NCBI GenBank assembly: GCA_029268165.1
Contig: JAJUGM010000049.1
Span: forward strand, 1 to 12,656
Reading direction: 5' to 3'
Length of the DNA stretch: 12,656 nt
From: Bacteroidota bacterium
Lineage (GTDB): Bacteria > Bacteroidota > Bacteroidia > Bacteroidales > UBA10428
Shown: positions 1 to 6,383 of the stretch, one piece after another
How positions within the stretch are numbered: the stretch's first letter is position 1
How the letters are laid out: each line of letters opens with the position of its first letter
Translations under genes and position numbers: made by a program
The notes under the pieces: model-generated
What the model saw: only the letters and a program-made list of their open reading frames with translations
Databases searched by the model: none
Told to the model about the DNA's origin: nothing

Positions 1-10
1 ACTCATTTAT

Positions 11-29
11 ATTTAGAACCATTCTAAAT
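11..29. repeat. 8-bp inverted repeat upstream of the hydrogenase operon
   Basis: Perfect arms ATTTAGAA and TTCTAAAT flank a 3-base centre (CCA). The arms are AT-rich. A short T-rich stretch follows at 36-41, so it could be the weak terminator of a gene lying left of the window, or a protein-binding site. A related shorter repeat (ATTTAG, AG, CTAAAT) lies at 139-152 in the leader of the operon. The sequence alone does not decide the function. Confidence 0.4.
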
Positions 30-48
30 TAAGGAATTTTTATGGGTA

Positions 49-66
49 TTGTTATTTTTATAACAA
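49..66. promoter_or_regulatory. Rex-like operator (perfect 7-4-7 palindrome)
   Basis: The site TTGTTATTTTTATAACAA is a perfect palindrome with 7-bp arms and a 4-base spacer, and the symmetry extends to 9-bp arms at 47-68. The 18-bp layout and the TTGT...ACAA ends match the known operator form of the redox repressor Rex (TTGTKAAnnnnTTMACAA-like), differing at the innermost arm base. Rex senses the NADH/NAD+ ratio and is known in other phyla to control NADH-linked fermentation and hydrogenase genes, which fits the operon starting at 177. A CRP/FNR-family site with TGTTA/TAACA arms is an alternative. The regulator is inferred; the palindrome is seen. Confidence 0.5.
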
Positions 67-71
67 TATTT

Positions 72-89
72 GTGTTATTTTTGTAACAG
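72..89. promoter_or_regulatory. Second operator-like copy overlapping a -7 box
   Basis: The 14 bases at 74-87 (GTTATTTTTGTAAC) match 51-64 (GTTATTTTTATAAC) with one difference, at an exact 23-bp offset. Within this copy, 76-83 reads TATTTTTG, a match to the Bacteroidota -7 consensus TAnnTTTG on the plus strand. The nearest upstream TTG (49-51) is 24 bp away, longer than the usual 19-21 bp, so the -33 element is uncertain. If the box is used, transcription would start near 88-90, giving a leader of about 90 nt. A protein bound here would cover the promoter, as expected for a repressor. Confidence 0.4.
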
Positions 90-176
90 AAAAAAATTTT
101 TTTCGTACACAGTGCAGATTAAATTTTTTTTATTAAAGATTTAGAGCTAAATTTCTGTAAGAAAATTTTTTAGTAT

Positions 177-569
177 ATGCCAAAAGTAAAAAACCTTGCT
201 GATTTAAGCAAACTGAAACAACAGTATCAGTCGTCAACAGGAATGGTAAGTACAACAGGTACTGAAGACCCCGTGCGCATTAAAATAGCCATGGCAACCT
301 GTTCAATTGCCTCGGGGTCAAAAGAGACATTGAATTATATTGTTGACGAACTGGTTAAGAGAAATATTGATGCCGTGGTTACACAAACCGGTTGCATGGG
401 ATACTGTTATGCCGAGCCCACTGTTGAAATTACCGTTCCGGGGAAGGAGCCTGTTGTATTTGGCTATGTTAATCATCAGAAAGCCGATGAAATCATTGAG
501 AAATATATAAAAAACGGCAAACTGGTTGAAGGGATAATTCCTGTTAATTATAAAAAAATTGAAGAATAA
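177..569 (+). CDS. hndB: HndB-like thioredoxin-fold [2Fe-2S]-type subunit of NAD-linked [FeFe] hydrogenase
   Basis: This 130-residue protein resembles the small HndB subunit found with multimeric NAD(P)-linked [FeFe] hydrogenases (Desulfovibrio HndABCD type). After a charged, low-complexity N-terminus (1-30), a thioredoxin-like ferredoxin domain covers about residues 33-115. C42 sits in the ATCSIASGS motif and C73/C77 in TGCMGYCYAEP. Only three cysteines exist in the whole protein, so a complete four-Cys [2Fe-2S] site is not evident; as far as I recall this is normal for the family, and the subunit may be structural. It is the first gene of the operon, 16 bp before the HydB start at 586, and lies directly behind the operator-like repeats. 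No signal peptide is present, so it is cytoplasmic. The family call is fairly firm; the exact role is not known. Confidence 0.8.
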   Translation: MPKVKNLADLSKLKQQYQSSTGMVSTTGTEDPVRIKIAMATCSIASGSKETLNYIVDELVKRNIDAVVTQTGCMGYCYAEPTVEITVPGKEPVVFGYVNHQKADEIIEKYIKNGKLVEGIIPVNYKKIEE

Positions 570-585
570 TTAAGATAAATTGAAT

Positions 586-2379
586 ATGCTGGAAAGTAAA
601 ATACAGATTCTTGTTTGCGGAGGTACAGGTTGTTCTTCAAAAGCAAGTCATTCTATTACTGAAACCATCAAAAATGAAATCAAAGCACAGGGGCTTACGG
701 ATATTGCTGAGGTGGTGTTGACAGGCTGTTTTGGCCTTTGCGAAATGGGTCCAATTGTAAGGGTTATTCATGATGATACTTACTACGCAAAGGTCAGGCC
801 TGAAGACGCCAGGGAAATTGTTGAAGAGCACCTGGTAAAAGGGAAAAAGGTTCAGCGGCTGTTATTCAGGGATCCCAAAACAAAAGAGATTGTTGCCGGT
901 TCAAAGGGTATAAACCGTTATAAAAAACAGGTCAGGATTGCCTTAAGGAATTGCGGCGTAATAAACCCCGAAAGCATAAATGAATATATTGCCCGCAACG
1001 GATACGAAGCATTAGGCAAAGTGCTTACAGAAATGGATCCGCAACAGACCATTGATGTAATAAAAAAATCGGGATTGCGTGGCCGTGGTGGCGGGGGGTT
1101 CCCTACGGGCATTAAATGGGAACTCACTGCTGCAAGCAAGTCTGACAAAAAATTTGTCGTGTGCAATGCCGACGAAGGTGACCCGGGAGCATTCATGGAT
1201 CGTTCGATTCTTGAAGGTGACCCGCATTCGGTAATCGAAGCCATGGCTATTTGCGGATACTGTACCGGAGCCGACTCCGGACTGGTATATATCCGTGCTG
1301 AATATCCACTGGCTATTGAGCGCTTAAAAATTGCCATCAAACAGGCCCGGGAATATGGTTTGCTGGGAAAAAACATCTTTGGCACTGATTTCAGCTTTGA
1401 TATCGAGTTGAGATATGGGGCAGGTGCTTTTGTTTGTGGTGAAGAAACAGCACTTATCCATTCAATGGAAGGCAAAAGAGGCGAACCTACCATGAAGCCT
1501 CCTTTTCCGTCAGTGGCAGGTTATCTTGGCAAACCCACCACAGTAAATAATGTTGAAACCTTTGCCAATGTGCCGCCTATTATCCTTAAAGGTCATGAAT
1601 GGTTTAGCAGCATTGGCACTGAGAAGTCGAAAGGCACCAAAGTATTTGCGCTTGCCGGAAAAATTAACAATGTAGGCCTTATTGAAGTGCCTATGGGTAT
1701 CACCTTACGTGAAGTAATTTTTGAAATAGGCGGAGGAATAAAAGGAGGAAAAAAATTCAAAGCGGTTCAGACCGGAGGGCCTTCAGGCGGGTGCCTTACA
1801 GAAAAGCATCTTGATATACCCATTGACTACGATAACCTCATTGCAGCCGGATCAATGATGGGGTCTGGCGGTATGATTGTCATGGATGAGGATGATTGCA
1901 TGGTTGATATGGCTAAGTTTTTCCTTGAATTTACCGTTGACGAATCGTGCGGTAAATGTGCGCCATGCAGAGTTGGCAATAAAAGATTATTCGAATTACT
2001 TGAAAAGATTACCCAAGGGAATGGTATAAAGGAAGATATCGACCGGCTGATCAATCTGGGCAATGTAATTAAAGACACATCGCTTTGTGGATTAGGCCAG
2101 TCGTCGCCCAACCCTGTATTATCGATGATTAATAACTTTTATCACGAATATGAATCACATGTGGTTGATAAAAAATGCCATGCCGGTGTATGCAAAGCGC
2201 TTATGGTGTACCAGATTGTACCTGAAAACTGTGTGGGTTGTACGGCATGTGCAAGAGCCTGTCCGGTTGGCGCAATAACAGGCGAACGAAAAGAGGTGCA
2301 TGTAATTGATACTAAGTTATGTATCAAATGCGGGGCATGCATGGAGAGATGTAAGTTTAACGCAGTAATTGTAAATTAA
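586..2379 (+). CDS. hydB: NAD(H)-binding flavin subunit of bifurcating [FeFe] hydrogenase (HydB/HndC, NuoF-like)
   Basis: This subunit carries FMN, exchanges hydride with NAD(H) and passes electrons to the H2-forming subunit; it is the proposed bifurcation module. Numbering is from ATG 586 (597 aa). An N-terminal thioredoxin-like [2Fe-2S] domain has C11, C16, C48 and C52. The Nuo51-type FMN/NAD core has GRGGGGFPTG at about 166-175 and GAGAFVCGEET at about 278-288. A NuoF-type [4Fe-4S] site is formed by C455, C458, C461 and C501. A C-terminal two-[4Fe-4S] ferredoxin has C549/552/555/559 and C579/582/585/589. A further Cys pair, C531/C536 (KCHAGVCKA), lies just before that ferredoxin. An in-frame TTG at 580 would add only two residues, and ATG is preferred. 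HydA follows after 4 bp. Length and domain order are full for the family; no residue is missing. Confidence 0.93.
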   Translation: MLESKIQILVCGGTGCSSKASHSITETIKNEIKAQGLTDIAEVVLTGCFGLCEMGPIVRVIHDDTYYAKVRPEDAREIVEEHLVKGKKVQRLLFRDPKTKEIVAGSKGINRYKKQVRIALRNCGVINPESINEYIARNGYEALGKVLTEMDPQQTIDVIKKSGLRGRGGGGFPTGIKWELTAASKSDKKFVVCNADEGDPGAFMDRSILEGDPHSVIEAMAICGYCTGADSGLVYIRAEYPLAIERLKIAIKQAREYGLLGKNIFGTDFSFDIELRYGAGAFVCGEETALIHSMEGKRGEPTMKPPFPSVAGYLGKPTTVNNVETFANVPPIILKGHEWFSSIGTEKSKGTKVFALAGKINNVGLIEVPMGITLREVIFEIGGGIKGGKKFKAVQTGGPSGGCLTEKHLDIPIDYDNLIAAGSMMGSGGMIVMDEDDCMVDMAKFFLEFTVDESCGKCAPCRVGNKRLFELLEKITQGNGIKEDIDRLINLGNVIKDTSLCGLGQSSPNPVLSMINNFYHEYESHVVDKKCHAGVCKALMVYQIVPENCVGCTACARACPVGAITGERKEVHVIDTKLCIKCGACMERCKFNAVIVN

Positions 2380-2383
2380 GGAA

Positions 2384-4159
2384 ATGAAAACAGTAAAACT
2401 CACGATAGATCAGAAGCCAGTTGAAGTTGCTGCAGGGACAACAATTCTGAAAGCAGCCCATAGTGTAGGGATTGACATACCCACATTATGCTACATGAAT
2501 CTGGGAGATTTAAAAATTGAGCATAAACCCGGTGGCTGCCGGATTTGTGTGGTAGAAGTTCAGGGTCGCAGAAACCTTGCCCCGTCATGTGCAACAGAAG
2601 TGTCTGATGGAATGGTTATAAACACCCACTCCATACGTGTATTGAACGCCCGTAAGACAGTGCTTGAACTTATTCTTTCAGACCATCCAAAAGACTGCCT
2701 TACCTGTGCTAAATCAGGTAATTGCGATTTGCAGAGCATGGCTATTAAACTGGGAATACGTGAGATTCCCAATCAGGATATTGCGGAAATGTCTACATAC
2801 CGTACCGACTTTTCACCGGCGATTATTCGTGAAATGAACAAATGCATCATGTGCCGCAGGTGCGAAACCATGTGTAATGAATTTCAGACTGTAGGTGCCC
2901 TGTCAGCCATTAACAGGGGATTTATGTCGGTTGTGGCACCTGCTTTTGAAATGGACCTTGAGGATTCGGTGTGTACCTATTGCGGGCAATGTGTTGCCGT
3001 ATGTCCTACCGGTGCACTTACCGAAGTGGATCATACCAACCGCCTCATCCGCGACCTTTCTAATCCAAACAAAACAGTAATTGTACAAACCGCACCCGCT
3101 GTAAGAGCAGCCCTTGGTGAGATGTTCGACCTTGAACCGGGAACACTGGTAACGGGTAAAATGGTTGCAGCACTCCGTCGCCTTGGCTTTAAGTATGTTT
3201 TTGACACCGATTTCGCTGCCGACCTTACTATACTTGAAGAAGGGACAGAATTGCTCGACCGGCTGACACGGCATCTGAAAGGCGATAAAACAGTGAAATT
3301 ACCCATTCTTACTTCATGCTGTCCGGGATGGGTCAATTTCTTTGAGTCGCAGTTCTCAGATATGCTTGATATACCTTCAACCGCAAGGTCACCACAACAA
3401 ATGTTCGGATCAGTAGCCAAAACCTATTTTGCAGACAAAATTAAAGTAAAACGTGAAGACCTGATTGTGGTTTCCATTATGCCTTGTCTGGCAAAAAAAT
3501 ACGAATGTACCCGTGATGAATTTAAAGTGAACGGTAATCCAGATGTTGATTATTCCATCTCAACCCGTGAATTGGCTAATTTAATAAAACAGGCCAATAT
3601 TGATTTCCACAGCCTGCCGGATGAAGAATTCGACCTTCCTTTGGGAGAGTCAACAGGTGCAGGTGTGATTTTCGGAACTACTGGCGGAGTAATTGAAGCA
3701 GCCGTAAGAACAGCGTATGAACTATATACCAAAAAGAAAATTGATTCGGTTGACTTTAAAGCACTGAGAGGGATCGATGGGATACGTGAGGCAACGATTG
3801 ATTTTGAAGGACTCCCGGTTAAAATTGGCATTGCGCACGGCCTTGGCAATGCGCGCAAACTACTTGAAGATATCCGAAGTGGCAAAAGCCAGTATCATGC
3901 CATTGAAATTATGGCATGCCCCGGCGGCTGTATCGGAGGCGGCGGCCAACCTCTCCATCACGGAAACTTTGAGATTCTGAAAAAACGTATGGAAGCAATT
4001 TATCGTGAAGATAAAAACAAACCCATCAGAAAATCACATGAAAATCCTTATATCATTAAACTCTATGAGGAATTTCTGGGCAAACCGATGAGTGAGAAGG
4101 CCCACAAACTGCTACATACCCACTATGTTGACAGACGAAAAAAGATAATTTATATTTGA
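2384..4159 (+). CDS. hydA: [FeFe] hydrogenase catalytic subunit (HydA/HndD, group A, NADH-dependent type)
   Basis: This enzyme catalyses reversible 2H+ + 2e- to H2 at the H-cluster, with electrons from reduced ferredoxin and NADH via HydB. It has 591 aa. The N-terminal plant-type [2Fe-2S] domain uses C36, C52, C55 and C69. The His-Cys3 [4Fe-4S] site is H101, C105, C108 and C114. Two further [4Fe-4S] clusters use C154/157/160/164 and C197/200/203/207. H-cluster motif L1 is TSCCPGW (310-316; C312 the proton-relay Cys, C313 a ligand), L2 is MPCLAKKYE (C368), and L3 is EIMACPGGCIGGG (C512, C516). All ligands are present, so it should be active. It lacks the C-terminal [2Fe-2S] extension of Thermotoga HydA and so is closer to HndD. 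AAGGA just before the ATG is a recognisable ribosome site. HydEFG maturases are not in the window. Confidence 0.96.
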   Translation: MKTVKLTIDQKPVEVAAGTTILKAAHSVGIDIPTLCYMNLGDLKIEHKPGGCRICVVEVQGRRNLAPSCATEVSDGMVINTHSIRVLNARKTVLELILSDHPKDCLTCAKSGNCDLQSMAIKLGIREIPNQDIAEMSTYRTDFSPAIIREMNKCIMCRRCETMCNEFQTVGALSAINRGFMSVVAPAFEMDLEDSVCTYCGQCVAVCPTGALTEVDHTNRLIRDLSNPNKTVIVQTAPAVRAALGEMFDLEPGTLVTGKMVAALRRLGFKYVFDTDFAADLTILEEGTELLDRLTRHLKGDKTVKLPILTSCCPGWVNFFESQFSDMLDIPSTARSPQQMFGSVAKTYFADKIKVKREDLIVVSIMPCLAKKYECTRDEFKVNGNPDVDYSISTRELANLIKQANIDFHSLPDEEFDLPLGESTGAGVIFGTTGGVIEAAVRTAYELYTKKKIDSVDFKALRGIDGIREATIDFEGLPVKIGIAHGLGNARKLLEDIRSGKSQYHAIEIMACPGGCIGGGGQPLHHGNFEILKKRMEAIYREDKNKPIRKSHENPYIIKLYEEFLGKPMSEKAHKLLHTHYVDRRKKIIYI

Positions 4160-4181
4160 TGAACGATAATCCTTTAATAAT

Positions 4182-4670
4182 ATGTCGCGTATTAAAGTTG
4201 AACTGAAGAAAAAAGATGTTGAAACCATCAGAGATATTTGCAAATCGTTTGAAAATAAACCGGGCGAGTTAATCAATGTCCTGCACAAGGTGCAGCATAC
4301 TTTTGGGTATTTGCCTGCTGAAGTTCAGGAAGTTGTTGCTGCTGAATTAAATGTGCCGCTGGCAAAAGTGTATGGCGTCGTTACCTTTTATTCATTTTTC
4401 AGCATGGTCCCTAAGGGAAAACATCCGATATCCATTTGTACGGGAACAGCATGTTATGTCCGCGGCGCTGAGAACGTGCTGAATGAATTTAAAAAAGAAC
4501 TGAAAATAGAGGTCGGGGAAACTACAGCCGACGGCAAATTTTCGATTAGCTGCCTTCGCTGTGTGGGGGCATGCGGCCTTGCCCCGGTAGTTATGGTTGG
4601 AGACAAAACATACGGACGTGTTTCGCCTGAGATGGTAAAAGATATTATCAAGGAATACGAAGACCAGTAG
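4182..4670 (+). CDS. hydC: NuoE-like [2Fe-2S] subunit of the hydrogenase (HydC/HndA)
   Basis: This 162-residue cytoplasmic subunit has the length and layout of the 24-kDa NuoE family: an N-terminal helical bundle (about 10-75, with the family-like segment YGVVTFYSFF at 64-73), then a thioredoxin-fold [2Fe-2S] domain. The probable ligands are C86 and C91 in CTGTACYVRGA, and C127 and C131 in CLRCVGACGLAP; C124 is an extra cysteine. In HydABC/HndABCD complexes it associates with the HydB flavin subunit. It is the last gene of the operon, 22 bp after HydA, and a hairpin with a T-run follows at 4734-4766. Placing NuoE last differs from the Desulfovibrio hndABCD order, where it comes first. Identification is secure by motif and context. 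Confidence 0.93.
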   Translation: MSRIKVELKKKDVETIRDICKSFENKPGELINVLHKVQHTFGYLPAEVQEVVAAELNVPLAKVYGVVTFYSFFSMVPKGKHPISICTGTACYVRGAENVLNEFKKELKIEVGETTADGKFSISCLRCVGACGLAPVVMVGDKTYGRVSPEMVKDIIKEYEDQ

Positions 4671-4733
4671 TGAATGCAGATACCCTGTCAGACCAATAGC
4701 GTGAAAGAATATAGCAGGAGAAAGGCGACAGGC

Positions 4734-4766
4734 AATTGTTCCTGAAAAGGGTTAATTCTTTTTTTT
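4734..4766 (+). terminator. Rho-independent-like terminator of the hydrogenase operon
   Basis: Arms 4734-4743 and 4748-4757 can form a 10-position stem (one T-T mismatch and two G-T wobbles) closed by a GAAA tetraloop. A run of eight T follows at 4759-4766. It lies 64 bp after the hydC stop. A weaker alternative long-range pairing, CCTGTC (4684-4689) with GACAGG (4727-4732), lies just upstream. Confidence 0.6.
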
Positions 4767-4915
4767 CTTATTCAACTGCTTAATTTTTTGCGGCAACAAT
4801 AGTTTTTTATACTTCAACCCTTCTTAAACATACTTTTCATCATTATTTTTTATAACTTCATCAACAATTTGCAACCAGATGCCATATAATGGCGTATTAT
4901 CATTCAAAAAACAAA

Positions 4916-4923
4916 TACTTTTG
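4916..4923 (+). promoter_or_regulatory. Bacteroidota -7 box for the mini-lipoprotein genes
   Basis: TACTTTTG matches TAnnTTTG exactly, 25 bp before the ATG at 4949. No convincing -33 TTG is seen at the usual spacing. The box is embedded in a small inverted repeat (TACTT, TTG, AAGTA; 4916-4928), which might bind a regulator. The rest of the stretch between the terminator and this box is AT-rich; apart from a small GCCAT/ATGGC repeat at 4881-4893, I see nothing in it. Confidence 0.4.
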
Positions 4924-4948
4924 AAGTACTAACAAAAACTAACTTGTC

Positions 4949-5077
4949 ATGAAAAAGGTTATATTAATTCTGATGGTAGTTATGTTTGTTGCCGGAATGC
5001 TTGTTTCATGTAATAACCATGTATGCCCGGCATACTCCTCAAATGATAATACAGAACAGACAGAACAGAACAGTTAA
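4949..5077 (+). CDS. Mini-lipoprotein with CPAYS motif, copy 1
   Basis: This very short gene encodes 42 residues. MKK is followed by a hydrophobic stretch (about 4-19) and a lipobox-like LVSC with C21 as the expected lipidated cysteine, so the mature peptide would be only about 22 residues. It contains the motif CPAYS (26-30) and a Glu/Gln/Asn/Thr-rich tail. The coding call rests on the lipobox, the standard start with a -7 box upstream, and above all the neighbouring paralogue at 5148, which shares lipobox position, CPAYS and an acidic, Gln-containing tail ending in Asn-Ser. No function is recognised. The predicted location is periplasm-facing membrane or outer membrane; the free cysteine C26 next to Pro may bind metal or form a disulfide, which is inference only. 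Confidence 0.72.
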   Translation: MKKVILILMVVMFVAGMLVSCNNHVCPAYSSNDNTEQTEQNS

Positions 5078-5109
5078 TCCCTTTAATAGGAATTCGTTTT
5101 TTTTCATTA

Positions 5110-5138
5110 TTTTTAACCTTTATTTCTGAGGTTAAAAA
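5110..5138 (+). promoter_or_regulatory. Perfect 10-bp hairpin between the two mini-lipoprotein genes
   Basis: The arms TTTTTAACCT (5110-5119) and AGGTTAAAAA (5129-5138) pair perfectly around a 9-base loop. The hairpin ends 9 bp before the ATG at 5148. A T8 run (5097-5104) lies on the 5' side, not the 3' side, so it is not a classical terminator for plus-strand transcription. Its position over the ribosome-binding region suggests translational control or an mRNA-processing or stabilising element for the second gene; this is inference. Confidence 0.45.
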
Positions 5139-5147
5139 AGAGTGATT

Positions 5148-5279
5148 ATGAAAAAAATTGTTGCCTTTACAACTCTGATTATTATTTTGTTAGCTTTCAT
5201 TATGGCCTGTGGCGGTTCAAAAAACTGTCCGGCATATAGCAAAGCAACCACTGAACAATCAGCCGAAGAAAATAGTTAA
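5148..5279 (+). CDS. Mini-lipoprotein with CPAYS motif, copy 2
   Basis: This gene encodes 43 residues and is a paralogue of the gene at 4949. MKK and a hydrophobic segment (4-19) are followed by IMAC, with C21 as the expected lipidation site. The mature part is about 23 residues, with GGSK, then CPAYS at 27-31, and a tail rich in Thr, Glu, Gln and Ala. The signal sequences differ in detail, while the lipobox position, the CPAYS block and the Asn-Ser end are kept, which suggests selection on the short mature peptide after an old duplication. A perfect hairpin sits just before the start. The next gene begins 60 bp downstream on the same strand. No characterised family is recognised. Confidence 0.74.
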   Translation: MKKIVAFTTLIIILLAFIMACGGSKNCPAYSKATTEQSAEENS

Positions 5280-5339
5280 TACTGTAAAATTTTATTTTAT
5301 TATTCCTGTTTTCAGATCCTGATTGTTGAACTAAGAAAA

Positions 5340-6146
5340 ATGAAGAAATATTCAGGTGTAATTATATTAGTTTTTATTCCTTTGCTCATCAGAGGTCAGG
5401 GGGAGATTGACACCGAGTCAAACATGCTTTACCGGGATGAAAGAAGTTTTGCCATATTGCTTAACAGCAATGGTGTAGGTGGGAATTTCCGCTATGGCCG
5501 GCGTATTACCTATCTGAAGAAAACACTTTATGAATTTGACCTTGCTTATATCAGACACCCCAAGGAAGTAAAGGTAACCTCTTCAAGTTATTATAACACA
5601 AGCAGAAATTATGTTTATGGCAAAATAAATACTTTCTTTAACATAAGGTTGGGAATAGGTTTTCAGAACGAAATTTATCAGAAGCATGATAAAGGAGGTA
5701 TTTCCGTGAGGTATTTTTATAATGCAGGGCTCGATATTGGTTTATTAAAGCCGGTATATTATACATACTATTCTTCCAGATTGCTTTCGGATTATACCAA
5801 AGTTGATTCCTTTTTTGTAGATAAATTTAAAGACCAACACCCTACATCGACTGAAATAGTAGGCAGGGCTTCATTTTTTTATGGTATGGATGAAATAGCT
5901 ATTATACCCGGCATTTTCGGTAAAGCCGGAATAACATTTGAATTTGGCAAAAGTGAGAAAATCATTAATGCCCTCGAGGCCGGAGTTATTGTTGATGCTT
6001 TTCCGAAAAAAATACGAATAATGGAAACTGAAGAAAACAACCAGCTTTTTTTATCGCTGTTTGTCAGTTACCGTTTTGGCCGTGGCATTGATGTAAGTAA
6101 TAAGGTTAGGAAAAAGACAAAAATTGACGAGATTCTTATTCAATGA
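5340..6146 (+). CDS. Secreted, probably outer-membrane beta-barrel-like protein of unknown function
   Basis: This protein has 268 residues. The N-terminus (about 1-20) is a signal peptide, MKK followed by a hydrophobic run, probably cleaved near RGQ-GE, as is common for exported Bacteroidota proteins. The mature part has alternating aromatic and hydrophobic segments with many Gly, Tyr and Phe, including NGVGGNFRYGRR (about 44-55), GGISVRYFYNAG, GIFGKAGITFEFG and a C-terminal LFLSLFVSYRFGRG. This is the pattern of an outer-membrane beta-barrel with short turns, followed by a Lys-rich tail. It resembles a conserved but uncharacterised protein type that I associate with Bacteroidota. It starts 60 bp after the second mini-lipoprotein and may be transcribed with it. 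The beta-barrel assignment is inference from composition and signal peptide. Confidence 0.65.
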   Translation: MKKYSGVIILVFIPLLIRGQGEIDTESNMLYRDERSFAILLNSNGVGGNFRYGRRITYLKKTLYEFDLAYIRHPKEVKVTSSSYYNTSRNYVYGKINTFFNIRLGIGFQNEIYQKHDKGGISVRYFYNAGLDIGLLKPVYYTYYSSRLLSDYTKVDSFFVDKFKDQHPTSTEIVGRASFFYGMDEIAIIPGIFGKAGITFEFGKSEKIINALEAGVIVDAFPKKIRIMETEENNQLFLSLFVSYRFGRGIDVSNKVRKKTKIDEILIQ

Positions 6147-6301
6147 ATGATCGCCTTGCAACCAGGCTGGATATCAAAAAATAAATTTACAAATATTTCA
6201 TTGCAATTGGCGTTACTGAAAAGACAGTCTGCAGATATTCTAGTATTTGAAGTCTCCGGATAAAATACGCCTTATCATTATATTTTAACAACCATAATGA
6301 G

Positions 6302-6309
6302 TATATTTG
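6302..6309 (+). promoter_or_regulatory. Candidate -7 box for GAPDH
   Basis: TATATTTG matches TAnnTTTG exactly, 74 bp before the ATG at 6384. The -33 region is weak (TTA at 6278-6280, 21-bp spacing). Transcription from here would begin inside the upstream in-frame extension of the GAPDH reading frame, which supports 6384 as the real start. Between 6147 and 6301 I see no gene and no clear terminator hairpin. Confidence 0.4.
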
Positions 6310-6383
6310 TGGTTGAATATTATTTTTTTATATTCGCAATTCATTTAAAGCAATCTTATTTATTTAATTTAAATTCAAATACT

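Noticed and set aside
580..585. TTG start two codons before the hydB ATG
   Set aside because: The ATG at 586 is a better start and no ribosome-binding signal favours the TTG.
918..1493. Long minus-strand open frame of 191 codons inside hydB
   Set aside because: It is antisense to a clearly conserved, motif-complete gene, and its translation is Pro/Ser-rich with no recognisable domain. It is a shadow of hydB codon use.
2903..3420. Two overlapping minus-strand frames (123 and 129 codons) inside hydA
   Set aside because: Both are antisense to the H-cluster gene with no motif or plausible start context.
4881..4893. Small inverted repeat GCCAT-ATA-ATGGC upstream of the mini-lipoprotein genes
   Set aside because: Arms of 5 bp in AT-rich DNA are expected by chance, and no second copy was seen.
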